NCBI RefSeq assembly: GCF_002812045.1
Contig: NZ_NPEG01000011.1
Coordinates: 1 to 64,000 of the forward strand
Origin: Leptospira haakeii
Lineage (GTDB): Bacteria; Spirochaetota; Leptospiria; Leptospirales; Leptospiraceae
DNA: 64,000 nucleotides
Direction: 5' to 3'
Made by a program: the position numbers and the translations under genes. This document shows positions 9,040 through 17,373 of the stretch, one piece after another. Every line of letters starts with the position of its first letter. The first letter of the stretch is position 1. Below the pieces are notes generated by a model. It saw nothing but the letters and a program-made list of their open reading frames with translations. It was not told the origin of the DNA and did no database searches.

Positions 9040-9216
9040 TTATTCTCCCTTTTCTACGACTCTTCCCTTATCGGAAATGTCTTTTTCTCTGGAAGAATAT
9101 TCTCTATCAGGATACACAACTCTGAAACCGGAACCTTCATTCCGCCCCGGAAACATGAGTCTTTGCAAGAAACGATAGGTTAAATATGCGAATAATATAA
9201 TTAAAAGGAGTTTCAT
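9040..9216 (-). CDS. 58-residue single-pass membrane protein
   Basis: This short gene starts at the ATG at 9214-9216 with an AAAGAG ribosome site. It encodes MKLLLIILFAYLTYRFLQ, a single hydrophobic segment, then a positively charged, polar C-terminal part of 38 residues ending in EKGE. The product looks like a small bitopic membrane protein. Supporting points are the ribosome site, the good hydrophobic profile and the tight 8-base spacing to the following lipoprotein-like gene. No family is recognised. Confidence 0.65.
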   Translation of the reverse strand: MKLLLIILFAYLTYRFLQRLMFPGRNEGSGFRVVYPDREYSSREKDISDKGRVVEKGE

Positions 9217-9260
9217 CTCTTTAGTCCGGTCCGGTTTGGAATCTCCGTCTTAGTCTATAC

Positions 9261-9405
9261 TTGCCGGAAAAGTGATTCCGGCAACCTGATTTCCAAAAAA
9301 CAGACTTGCGGGATTGGGTAATGATATTACCTTTTAGGAATTAACGGGAATACCCGAATGTGAGCCACTTGCCCCCTGGATATAGTCCAGGCGGGGCATT
9401 TTTCT
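9261..9405 (+). ncRNA. Candidate orphan small RNA with four stem-loops
   Basis: A + strand intrinsic terminator sits at 9370-9403, but no + strand gene precedes it; both upstream genes are on the minus strand. The 145 bases before the T-tract hold four successive hairpins: TTGCCGGAA/TTCCGGCAA (9261-9284), GGTAAT/ATTACC (9317-9331), CGGG/CCCG (9345-9356) and the terminator. No ORF of useful length is present. A possible TATACT -10 box lies at about 9255. It does not match SRP, 6S, tmRNA or RNase P motifs that I know. With hfq in the same window, an Hfq-binding regulatory RNA is possible, but this is inference. Confidence 0.55.
9370..9403 (+). terminator. Intrinsic terminator of the candidate small RNA
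   Basis: The stem TGCCCC/GGGGCA (9370-9375 with 9393-9398) is stacked on CTGGA/TCCAG with a small bulge. TTTTT follows at 9399-9403. The T-tract is only on the + strand. Confidence 0.8.
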
Positions 9406-9462
9406 ATACACTCTAAAAGGTTCGATGATCAGGAGAATCCAGGTCAGAAGGAATAAAGCGGA

Positions 9463-9903
9463 TTAGATAAATCCGGATTCGCTATATATATAATTTTTTA
9501 AGTTTTTATTCTCTTCTTCCGTTTTCGCGATTTTAGCTTTCACAGCATCTCCGATGGAGATGATTCCGACCAATCTATTCCCATCCAGAATTGGCATATG
9601 CCGAATCCTTTTCTTAAGCATAATGGAAAGAACCTCATCCACTTGGTCGTTCGGTTGCATAGTAGTCAATGTTGTGGACATTAGATCCGCCACCGTCTTA
9701 TCGAATACTGCTTCCCGGTCTGTGGAGGCAAAATGAAGTAAATCCCTTTCTGTAAATATACCGGCGAGTTTCCCTTCTTTTAGCACTATCACGGAACCTA
9801 TATCATACTTGGTCATAAATCGGATCGCTTCCCAAACGGTGGTACTGGGTTCCACCGAGAGGATCTTTCGGTCCTTTTTTTCCAAGATATCTTTTACCAG
9901 CAT
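9463..9903 (-). CDS. Tandem CBS-domain protein
   Basis: Two CBS motifs make up nearly all of the 146 residues. The first has VWEAIRFMTKYDIGSVIVL then GIFTERDLL. The second has VDEVLSIMLKKRIRHMPIL then GIISIGDAVK. Such stand-alone pairs bind adenine nucleotides and act as energy sensors or regulators. The start chosen is ATG at 9903 (MLVKDILEKK), with GAGGT upstream. The same frame stays open for 73 more codons, but that segment is hydrophobic and low-complexity and looks untranslated. The C-terminal ~20 residues form a polar helix. The gene is monocistronic. Confidence 0.85.
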   Translation of the reverse strand: MLVKDILEKKDRKILSVEPSTTVWEAIRFMTKYDIGSVIVLKEGKLAGIFTERDLLHFASTDREAVFDKTVADLMSTTLTTMQPNDQVDEVLSIMLKKRIRHMPILDGNRLVGIISIGDAVKAKIAKTEEENKNLKNYIYSESGFI

Positions 9904-10237
9904 GGCTACCTCTAGGCCCAAAGTGTAGTTTCGAGGGAGCTTCGATTCAAGGACTTTTTTTGGAAAAAAGAGGTCGGAACTATGACAAGGTTTTGGTTCT
10001 TTTAGTCGAATGAGCGGTAAAATAGGGACTAAAATTGGAAAAAAACAATAAAATAGGACTGTATTTGAATTCAGAAAATTCAGTGATTTATTCCTGGATT
10101 TCATAATGCTAAAATAGATCAAAGGAGAAGTTTTGAAAATTTTGCGGAAACAATTATATTCCTAAAAAAGGATTTCCCAATTCACTCCTAACGTGGGAGC
10201 ATAACGGAAGAGCCGCAGTTTTTACCACTTCAGGAAT
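9904..10237. other. Intergenic region between divergent genes
   Basis: This 334-base gap must hold the promoters of the CBS gene (-) and of the receiver-kinase gene (+). It is AT-rich, especially at 10070-10160. An open minus-strand extension of the CBS frame covers most of it but lacks coding character. I see no convincing promoter pair, riboswitch or strong hairpin. Confidence 0.5.
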
Positions 10238-11746
10238 ATGTTATTATCGAACATGAGTTCTTCTTCAGAACAACCGAATATTCTAATCGTCGAAGACGAG
10301 TGGCTTCTATCTTTCAACCTCCAAAAGACTCTTCAAAATTTAGGTTATAAGGTTGCAGGTGTCGCTGCGAATGGTCAGGACGCACAATCTATTTTTAAGG
10401 AAACGGATCCTGATCTAGTTCTTATGGATATCTCTATCGAAGGAGATATGGATGGGATCCAGACCGCTCAACATATCCAAAGGATCAAAGACGTTCCGAT
10501 CGTTTTTATGACGGCTTATACTGACGATTCCACATTCATGAGAGCGATGGATGCGGCTTCTACTTATGCTTATATCACTAAACCATTTCAGAATCATCAG
10601 CTTAAGTCATCTATAGAGATCGCACTTCGCCAGCAAAAACGATTAGGAATCGTTAAGGAAAGTGGTAAAGAATTTAAGAATGTGATCCAAAGTATTTCGG
10701 AAGGTGCAGTCTCTCTGGACGGCGAAGGAAATATTATATTTCTAAATCATTCCGCAGAAGAGCTTACAGGTTGGAGTTTAGAAGAGGCACTCGGAAAACC
10801 TGGAGATGTGGTCCTTTCTTTTATACAGACCCAGATCGGTTCAGGAGAACATCCTGATAATTTAGGTCATAATCTAAGATATATTCCTGCAGTTCTTGTT
10901 AGAAAGGATGATAGGAAGATCCGAGTAGGATTTAGAGTTTCTCCTATTAGGGACGAGGCGAATCGGATCGTTGGAAGTATCGTAACCTTCTCCGAATTGG
11001 ACCTTCTATCCGTATCCGAAAAAAGGATCTCTGAAATGGAGAAAGTAATCCAATCAGAAAAAAGATTGGAATCTATTCAGAAATTGGCCGCAGGGATCGC
11101 TCATGAGATCAATAATCCTCTTATGGGTGTGATCAATTACGGAAATATTATTCGTAATAAAAAGGATCTACCTGCGGATATTCGAAATTACGCCAGAGTG
11201 ATCATAGAACAAGGAGAAAGAATTTCCGGTATTATCCGAAATCTGATCTTGTTCTCTCGTTCCGATAATGAAGAGCCTACTTGGTGCAAACTGGATGATA
11301 TTCTCGCCGGGGTAGAGGGGATTATCTCCGAATTATTGAAGTCCAAAAATTTGGAAATTGCAAAGAATATTCCTGTTGATATGCCGGATGTATTCTTAAA
11401 GCAGAATCAAATTAAAGAAGTATTATATTATCTTTTGTATTTTTATGCGGATGGTGTGGGTTCCGATCTGAAAGGAAGTACTATCCATTTTAATGCAGGA
11501 TTAGAAGATACTAAAACGGATTCCGGGCAGTATCTGGACATTCGTTTATCAGGAACCTTGAACGGTGAATTGGATCCTGAGAATGCCTTCCAACCTTTTG
11601 AAAGGATACAATCAGATGATTCCAGGATAGGGATGGGTCTTTCCGTTTGTTACGGGATCATTCAATCCAATCATGGAAAACTGGATGTCCAAAAGTCCAG
11701 CTCCGGAACTGATTTCCATATCCGCCTTCCAGTCCAAACTAAATAA
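10238..11746 (+). CDS. Receiver-PAS-histidine kinase hybrid with degenerate ATPase domain
   Basis: The domain order is an N-terminal response-regulator receiver (residues about 14-130: DDW-type acidic start EDEW, phospho-acceptor Asp in LVLMDISIEGD, Lys in ITKPF), a PAS domain (about 140-265), then a HisKA helix with the H-box AAGIAHEINNPL (about 285) and a HATPase-like C-terminus. The N-box lacks its Asn (EVLYYLLYFYADG), and no DxGxG box is visible. Only the last glycine box, IGMGLSV, is kept. So ATP binding is doubtful, and the protein may act as a phosphatase or scaffold rather than a kinase. An alternative start is ATG at 10253. The gene is monocistronic. Confidence 0.88.
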   Translation: MLLSNMSSSSEQPNILIVEDEWLLSFNLQKTLQNLGYKVAGVAANGQDAQSIFKETDPDLVLMDISIEGDMDGIQTAQHIQRIKDVPIVFMTAYTDDSTFMRAMDAASTYAYITKPFQNHQLKSSIEIALRQQKRLGIVKESGKEFKNVIQSISEGAVSLDGEGNIIFLNHSAEELTGWSLEEALGKPGDVVLSFIQTQIGSGEHPDNLGHNLRYIPAVLVRKDDRKIRVGFRVSPIRDEANRIVGSIVTFSELDLLSVSEKRISEMEKVIQSEKRLESIQKLAAGIAHEINNPLMGVINYGNIIRNKKDLPADIRNYARVIIEQGERISGIIRNLILFSRSDNEEPTWCKLDDILAGVEGIISELLKSKNLEIAKNIPVDMPDVFLKQNQIKEVLYYLLYFYADGVGSDLKGSTIHFNAGLEDTKTDSGQYLDIRLSGTLNGELDPENAFQPFERIQSDDSRIGMGLSVCYGIIQSNHGKLDVQKSSSGTDFHIRLPVQTK

Positions 11747-11802
11747 AGACCTTGCTTCCGCTTGGTCCGAGCTCGGGATTTCCCGCTGAAAATCGATGGA
11801 AA

Positions 11803-11822
11803 TTTTGGGCTTCGCCCCAAAA
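11803..11822. other. Hairpin in the aldolase leader
   Basis: TTTTGGG and CCCAAAA flank a CTTCGC loop between the kinase gene and the aldolase. It lacks a following T-tract on the + strand, so it is a weak terminator at best or a leader structure for the aldolase mRNA. Confidence 0.4.
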
Positions 11823-11861
11823 CTAGTCATCAGATCGATAAAACCAATAGGTATAACTGGA

Positions 11862-12917
11862 ATGTTAGATAAAATCAAGAGCGCATTAGGTGCGGAAGCG
11901 GATTCTCTCTTAAATCATGTCTCTAAAACCATCCCCAAGGAAACCCTGACCATCCCTGGTCCGAATTACATTGACGAAATTTTTGCTAAGACCGACAGAA
12001 ACAACTCTGTTCTTAAAAATTTCCAATCCATCTATAATACAGGACGTCTTGCTGGAACAGGATATCTTTCTATTCTTCCTGTGGACCAAGGGATTGAACA
12101 TAGCGCAGGTGCTTCCTTCGCTAAAAACCCTGCTTATTTCGATCCAGAAAATATCGTAAAACTTGCGATCGAAGGTGGATGTAACGCAGTTGCTTCCACT
12201 CTTGGAGTTTTAGGATTAGTATCTCGTCAGTACGCTCACAAAATTCCTTTTGTAGTTAAGATCAATCATAATGAACTTCTAAGCTATCCAAACAAATTCG
12301 ACCAGATCCTCTTTGCAAACGTAGAGCAGGCATTTGATATGGGAGCTGCTGCAGTAGGAGCTACAATCTACTTCGGTTCCGATGAAAGTTCCAGACAGAT
12401 CCAAGAGATCTCCGAGGCTTTCCACAGAGCTCACGAACTAGGACTCGTAACTATTCTTTGGGCTTATCTCAGAAATGATGGATTCAAAAACGATAAAGCT
12501 GATTATCATATCGCTACTGACCTTACTGGGCAAGCAAACCATTTGGCTGCTACTATCCAGGCAGATATCGTAAAACAAAAATTGCCTGAAACCAATTTAG
12601 GTGGATTCAGAGATCTGAAATTCGGTAAAAAAGACGATAAGATGTATACTGATCTTTCTTCCGATCATCCGATCGATATGGCGAGATACCAAGTTGCAAA
12701 CTGTTATATGGGCAAGATCGGTCTGATCAATTCCGGCGGACCTTCCGGTTCTAACGATTTAGGTGACGCAGTAAAAGCTGCAGTTATCAACAAAAGAGCT
12801 GGTGGAATGGGACTTATCTCCGGAAGAAAAGCATTCCAAAAGCCGATGAAAGACGGAGTAGCATTGTTAAACGCGATCCAAGACGTTTATTTGTCTAAAG
12901 ACGTAACAATCGCTTAA
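11862..12917 (+). CDS. fbaB: Class I fructose-bisphosphate aldolase (FbaB/DhnA type)
   Basis: This enzyme cleaves fructose 1,6-bisphosphate into glyceraldehyde 3-phosphate and dihydroxyacetone phosphate, and in gluconeogenesis works in reverse. The 351 residues carry the segments typical of the archaeal-type class I family: [34 protein letters not shown] and [16 protein letters not shown]. These use a Schiff-base lysine rather than zinc. I chose the ATG at 11862 ([10 protein letters not shown]); an upstream ATG at 11796 would add 22 residues without homology to aldolases and would span the leader hairpin. A strong terminator follows, so it is a single-gene unit. Confidence 0.92.
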   Translation: MLDKIKSALGAEADSLLNHVSKTIPKETLTIPGPNYIDEIFAKTDRNNSVLKNFQSIYNTGRLAGTGYLSILPVDQGIEHSAGASFAKNPAYFDPENIVKLAIEGGCNAVASTLGVLGLVSRQYAHKIPFVVKINHNELLSYPNKFDQILFANVEQAFDMGAAAVGATIYFGSDESSRQIQEISEAFHRAHELGLVTILWAYLRNDGFKNDKADYHIATDLTGQANHLAATIQADIVKQKLPETNLGGFRDLKFGKKDDKMYTDLSSDHPIDMARYQVANCYMGKIGLINSGGPSGSNDLGDAVKAAVINKRAGGMGLISGRKAFQKPMKDGVALLNAIQDVYLSKDVTIA

Positions 12918-12981
12918 TTGTCTGATTGAAAACATAGAATATTTTTCCGTAACAAAAAACAAAATCGGAAAAATTCGAGGG

Positions 12982-13021
12982 GGAAAGCGGGGCCACGAAA
13001 GTGGACGCTTTCCTTTTTTTA
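12982..13021 (+). terminator. Rho-independent terminator after the aldolase
   Basis: GGAAAGCG pairs with CGCTTTCC, with an inner GGCCAC/GTGG stem around a GAAA loop, followed by seven or more T. It clearly ends the aldolase transcript and isolates the cysteine synthase gene. Confidence 0.92.
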
Positions 13022-13060
13022 TTTGCACGTATATGAAAATATTATAATAAAGAGGTTCTT

Positions 13061-14041
13061 ATGGAGATCAAAAAAGGTTTTGCAGATGCGATCGGGAACA
13101 CTCCTCTCATCCGTTTAAATTATTATTCGGACCTAACGGGTTGTGAAATTTTAGGGAAAGCGGAATTTTTAAATCCGGGCGGTTCCGTAAAAGATAGAGC
13201 AGCATTATTCATCATTGAAGAAGCAGAGAAGAAGGGACTCTTAAAGCCAGGTGGCACTGTGATCGAAGGCACTGCAGGAAATACAGGGATCGGTCTAGTA
13301 CATATCTGTAATGCAAAAGGATACAAATGTTTGATTGTAATTCCGGACACTCAATCCAAAGAAAAGATAGATCTACTTAGAACACTTGGGGCAGAAGTGA
13401 GAACAGTTCCTGCAGTTCCTTATAAAGATCCTGGAAACTATGTAAAAGTTTCTGCTCGTATTGCGGAAGAAACTCCTAATGCAATCTGGGCCAACCAATT
13501 CGACAATGTGGCAAACCGTTTAGCACATTATCATACTACAGGGCCGGAGATCTGGAGACAAACAGAGGGAAAAGTAGACGCTTGGCTTGCATCTTTAGGA
13601 ACAGGGGGAACATTCAGCGGAACAGCATTGTTCTTAAAGGAAAAAAATCCTAAGATCAAAACGATTGCAGCGGAACCTTATGGTTCAGCAATTTATAATT
13701 TTGTAAAGAAGGGAGAACTTAGTTCCGAAGGAAATTCTTTCACAGAAGGAATCGGTAACGGAAGAATTACCGAAAATATGAAAGATGCTCCTTTCGATGA
13801 TGCGATCCGAGTCACTGACGAAGAATGTTTAGAGTATATTTATACGCTTCTCCGCAAAGACGGGTTATTTGTAGGTGGTTCGAGCGGGATCAATGTAGGA
13901 GCTGCAGTAAAACTTGCAAAAGAACTTGGGCCCGGACATACGATAGTCACTATTCTTGCGGATAGCGGGGCTAGATACCAGTCCAGGTTATATGACCAGG
14001 ACTGGTTGAAATCAAAAGGATATTCTATTCCAGAAGTTTAG
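13061..14041 (+). CDS. cysK: Cysteine synthase A (O-acetylserine sulfhydrylase)
   Basis: This PLP enzyme makes cysteine from O-acetylserine and sulfide. The 326 residues carry the PLP-lysine motif LNPGGSVKDRAA, the substrate loop EGTAGNTGIGL, the phosphate-binding GTGGTFSG and the C-terminal GGSSGINVGAAV. The longer relatives (cystathionine beta-synthase) would need a CBS domain, which is absent. The ATG at 13061 has an AGAGG site 7 bases upstream. The last 4 bases overlap the end of the convergent gene at 14038. Confidence 0.93.
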   Translation: MEIKKGFADAIGNTPLIRLNYYSDLTGCEILGKAEFLNPGGSVKDRAALFIIEEAEKKGLLKPGGTVIEGTAGNTGIGLVHICNAKGYKCLIVIPDTQSKEKIDLLRTLGAEVRTVPAVPYKDPGNYVKVSARIAEETPNAIWANQFDNVANRLAHYHTTGPEIWRQTEGKVDAWLASLGTGGTFSGTALFLKEKNPKIKTIAAEPYGSAIYNFVKKGELSSEGNSFTEGIGNGRITENMKDAPFDDAIRVTDEECLEYIYTLLRKDGLFVGGSSGINVGAAVKLAKELGPGHTIVTILADSGARYQSRLYDQDWLKSKGYSIPEV

Positions 14042-15036
14042 AAAGTGCTTACATATCTCAGGTCGGTGCGGTATTCCCAAAGATTACTCGCGCCACCTGC
14101 GGCAATTGGCATATAATTACTTTTAAAATTAAATCCTTCTTTCACTGCTTCTCCGGAAGGAGTTTGGATGATATTATGAGTAGCCCATTTTTGGCCTAAA
14201 AAATAACTCTGAGCCAACTGAACTAAATACAAACCAACACCCATATAAAGTCCTGCTCGACTATAATTTTCGTATTGGCCTTCTTTACTTTTGAAGGAGT
14301 TATATTCTGAAATACTATCCGATTGCATTTTAGTTACTACGATTGATGCCCCGGTAATACCAGAACCTTGAATCTGTGCATAAGTAACCGGATCTTCGAA
14401 TAAAATTTTGCTCAGACGATTCCCTGCTTTATTATGTTGTTCTGTTGCAGCTTGGCTTCCACCGATCGCAACAACGATAGAAAGACCGATCGCTATCTGA
14501 TAAGCTCTCGCATAATTATCATGTTTCATAGTGGAAAGTCCCCAACCCGGGAGGATTGCGGATTTCCAAACAGGCTCCCAAGGATTTCTGTTTGCGGAAA
14601 TATATTCTTCCCAACTGGAATCTTGTTCGTCTATGTATTTCTCGATCAATGCTAAACGTTTTTGGACCGCTTTATAACTGTTCTCTTTGATCATTTGTTC
14701 CAGAAGAATAGTGTCCAATTGTTCTTCTTTTTCAGACTTCTTACCGTCTTTGTTCAGTTTCTTTTTTTCAGCATCGAATAATTTTGCAAGTTCTGCCTCA
14801 TCCTTGATTTCTTTGAAGATGATCTTTAAAATCTGGGATTTGGCTAATGTCTGTCTTTTGGTTTCTTTCAGAATTGTAACGGTGTCTGTAGATTGGTCGA
14901 TTACAGTTCCATAGGTTTTTTCACCGTTCTTTAAAAGGATCGTTTCTGCCGAGACTTGGCTGAATGCGATCGTAAAGAAGATAACGGATATTGATAAGGA
15001 CTTAGGTCCTGATAGAATTGAGCGGAGAGTTTTCAT
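14038..15036 (-). CDS. Exported hypothetical protein (DUF5683-like C-terminus)
   Basis: A signal peptide (about residues 1-30, ending SQVSA) precedes a short beta domain containing LLKNGEKTYGTVIDQSTDTV, which resembles leptospiral proteins that describe a modified surface. A long charged helix (about 75-140) follows. Then comes a membrane-associated region starting KSAILPGWGLSTMKHDN, similar to the 'PGWGQ' start of DUF5683-type proteins, with several hydrophobic helices. The function is unknown. The gene is alone on its strand and ends tail to tail with cysK, overlapping by 4 bases. Confidence 0.75.
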   Translation of the reverse strand: MKTLRSILSGPKSLSISVIFFTIAFSQVSAETILLKNGEKTYGTVIDQSTDTVTILKETKRQTLAKSQILKIIFKEIKDEAELAKLFDAEKKKLNKDGKKSEKEEQLDTILLEQMIKENSYKAVQKRLALIEKYIDEQDSSWEEYISANRNPWEPVWKSAILPGWGLSTMKHDNYARAYQIAIGLSIVVAIGGSQAATEQHNKAGNRLSKILFEDPVTYAQIQGSGITGASIVVTKMQSDSISEYNSFKSKEGQYENYSRAGLYMGVGLYLVQLAQSYFLGQKWATHNIIQTPSGEAVKEGFNFKSNYMPIAAGGASNLWEYRTDLRYVSTF

Positions 15037-15178
15037 TCGAATTCCTATTCGGTCTTTTGAACTTTTCTCTCTTTGTCACCTTCGCAAGCCCCGAGAGTCA
15101 ACGTAAAAACTTGACTTCGGTTTTTGAATTTAGGGATTTTTCCTTGCCTTGGAAACTAATTCTGTAGATAAAATAGGT

Positions 15179-15463
15179 ATGATAAATTTTCGAACTTGGA
15201 TCTTGGTTTTTGCCTTTAGCTGTCTCTGTTCGATCGCGACTTCAGTTTCGGGAGTTTCTCCTGAACAGCCAAAGGATGCCAAAACTTCGGAACCTTCTCC
15301 CAAAAAAGAAAAACCTTCTAAGACCCAAGGGTGTTGCAGGATCAAATACGAGGGGGGAGGAATAGACTATTTCCCTTCCACCGAGGAAGAATGCGTGGCC
15401 AAATCAGGCTTCCAAAGTTTCGAAAAAAATTCAGCGTTATGTTTCCAATCTCTTTGGGATTAG
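15179..15463 (+). CDS. Small exported cysteine-containing protein
   Basis: The 94-residue product has a leader (MINFRTWILVFAFSCLCSIA) then a Pro/Lys/Ser-rich spacer, and a C-terminal domain with four cysteines (GCCRIKYEGGG, EEECVAKS, ALCFQSLWD) that could form two disulfides. The ATG at 15179 gives a clean signal peptide; a TTG at 15149 would add ten residues. No family is recognised. It ends 4 bases before the end of the convergent outer-membrane protein gene. Confidence 0.7.
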   Translation: MINFRTWILVFAFSCLCSIATSVSGVSPEQPKDAKTSEPSPKKEKPSKTQGCCRIKYEGGGIDYFPSTEEECVAKSGFQSFEKNSALCFQSLWD

Positions 15464-15467
15464 AATA

Positions 15468-16499
15468 TTACTTCTTCTCTAAATCTTCTTCCGATTCGAA
15501 CTCCTCGGCTTCCTTCTCCGATTTTTTAGAAGAATCTCTCCATTCAGGAAGTTCAAAAGAAATAGAAGTAGTGATCGCATAATCATAAAGCCTGATTTCA
15601 GGATCTCGTATTAAGGGAAGTCGACCTGCAATCGTAAGATAAGTACCTTTGGTAAGAGTATAATTAAAACCTAAACTAGCTTCTTTGAATGCTTTCGGGA
15701 ATTTTTTCTGGGTTTCCGAATCTTCTTCCAAAAGACTTCCACCGCCGATCACGTTCACATACGGAGTTCTGTATAAAAGTCCTCCAAAGACGCTCAAATC
15801 CTTGGTCCAAAAATAAGTAACATATGCAAACCATTGAGTGATCTTTTGGATCTCCGGATGGGTTTCGGTATTTTGGGTCGTTGAGCTTTGCGCCCAATAG
15901 GGAAGGCCGGATTGAGTATCTAAGTTTGCGTGATCTTTAGAAAGAGGAAAAATTCCTGAACCTCTTAGCACAAATAGAAACTGTTTCCAAGTGGTTCCTA
16001 AGGTAAGATTCGCAATACCAGAATAATAATCTCCACCTGCAAATTTATCAGTATCGCCTCCGGAAGGAAAACCTAGCCTACCTTCCAAAATGATGAAGAA
16101 TGGCCAGCCTGTATCGATCAAAGGATTCCATTTTGCTCCTACAAATGCCTTACCGTAACGCGCTGCGTCACTTCTATCCTTCTGCTCATAATATGTCCAA
16201 GGAGCACTGAAGTTGGCCGCGAATTTACCCCCTGCAAAATTGAATTCACCGAACACAGTAGTAGTGTGAAGATTAGAATTATCGATTGTACCTTTTTGAA
16301 AATCCTGTGTGATCAAAAGATAATCGGAAGGTTTCTCTCTTTTACCGGTAAAAGGATCCACAAATCGAGTGGACGAGATCATATTTTGTCCTTCTCCTGC
16401 ATGGTGGGCAAAAATTTCCCCTCCTAAAAAGAGAAAAAATAGAAATGTGAAAAGTTGTATAAAAATTAAAAGAGTTCGTTTTTGGAATATTAGAAACAT
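15468..16499 (-). CDS. Outer-membrane beta-barrel protein of the MbnPH-like cluster
   Basis: After a signal peptide (ends at about GEIFA, followed by HHAGEG), the 343-residue product shows alternating amphipathic strands rich in Gly, Tyr, Phe and Trp. It finishes with a strand ending in FELPEW and a charged, Glu/Lys-rich tail. This is the profile of an outer-membrane channel; it loosely resembles the MetA/phenol-degradation transporter type. The His-His pair right after the cleavage site may bind metal. Its start overlaps the preceding lipoprotein gene by 10 bases, so it is the last gene of the cluster. Confidence 0.75.
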   Translation of the reverse strand: MFLIFQKRTLLIFIQLFTFLFFLFLGGEIFAHHAGEGQNMISSTRFVDPFTGKREKPSDYLLITQDFQKGTIDNSNLHTTTVFGEFNFAGGKFAANFSAPWTYYEQKDRSDAARYGKAFVGAKWNPLIDTGWPFFIILEGRLGFPSGGDTDKFAGGDYYSGIANLTLGTTWKQFLFVLRGSGIFPLSKDHANLDTQSGLPYWAQSSTTQNTETHPEIQKITQWFAYVTYFWTKDLSVFGGLLYRTPYVNVIGGGSLLEEDSETQKKFPKAFKEASLGFNYTLTKGTYLTIAGRLPLIRDPEIRLYDYAITTSISFELPEWRDSSKKSEKEAEEFESEEDLEKK

Positions 16500-17359
16500 G
16501 AATATAATACCAAGACCTGACCGCTTGTTTCCAGATTCTCCTGGATTTCGGAGTAAAGAGTCGTATTCTGAAAATCGTTGATTGTGATCTCTGAACCGGA
16601 AATTGCAAAGATCCCATCCAAAATAGAAAAAGAAGATCCAGCTCTTTGAGAGAGTAGACCATCCGTCCTAAATCCGATAGAGAATGGAACATTCTTTTTA
16701 TAGGGGATCTCCAAATCACAGGAAGCTTCTACTTGGAATTCGGCTTCTCTTAATTCCACATGGATAGTTTTTGTCGTTGATCCATTAAATATTTGGAATG
16801 TAAGAAGAAGGTCCGAAAATTCCCCATAAATATGTTGTAAGGTTCCATAAGGCACTGCTGGAAAAGGGGATAAACTTTGTCTTTTTACGGGGCCGGTTAA
16901 GGTGTTAAAATCAGAGACCGAAATATCTCCTGGAGAAAAACTTCCTTGGATCCCGTATTTTTGGGAATAAGAGCCGGTTCCTGGAGTAGGAGTTTCCGAA
17001 CCACCAGAATGAAATGCGTGAACCTTTCCATCAGCGGAAGAAGAGGAGACTGAAAAAGAATTTTCAGGCGCCTTGAATAGCATGGAAATACTTTCTAATA
17101 CCACTTCGTTTTCGGTGAGTTGTATCTGGTAAGTAGAACTTCCACTCAATGTAAAAGAACCAATATCGGAATCTCCTTGGTCATCAGAGTAGTATAACCA
17201 GGGATCAATGATCGCTCTTCTTTCGTCCATTATACGGAATAATGCCTGAAGTTCTGTTGATCTTTCTTCCGTAGAATTTCCTAAAGTCCCGTAAGCACAC
17301 GCCTGGAAAGATATTAGGAACAATAAGATATATTCGAATTTTATTTTATTCTTCATCAT
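16490..17359 (-). CDS. Lipoprotein of the MbnPH-like cluster
   Basis: The leader ends in a plausible lipobox (LLFLISFQAC), and the mature part of about 265 residues is beta-rich with many Ser, Thr and Gly. Near residue 113 there is HAFHSGG, a possible metal site, and there is a pair of Cys (about 212 and 288). I do not recognise a family. It lies 14 bases downstream of the di-heme gene and overlaps the outer-membrane barrel gene, so it belongs to the same operon and probably acts at the cell surface with them. Confidence 0.75.
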   Translation of the reverse strand: MMKNKIKFEYILLFLISFQACAYGTLGNSTEERSTELQALFRIMDERRAIIDPWLYYSDDQGDSDIGSFTLSGSSTYQIQLTENEVVLESISMLFKAPENSFSVSSSSADGKVHAFHSGGSETPTPGTGSYSQKYGIQGSFSPGDISVSDFNTLTGPVKRQSLSPFPAVPYGTLQHIYGEFSDLLLTFQIFNGSTTKTIHVELREAEFQVEASCDLEIPYKKNVPFSIGFRTDGLLSQRAGSSFSILDGIFAISGSEITINDFQNTTLYSEIQENLETSGQVLVLYSCF

Positions 17360-17373
17360 ATTTATCTGAAATT

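Noticed and set aside
9904..10122. N-terminal extension of the CBS protein
   Set aside because: The 73 added residues are low-complexity and hydrophobic, and the internal ATG at 9903 has a proper ribosome site.
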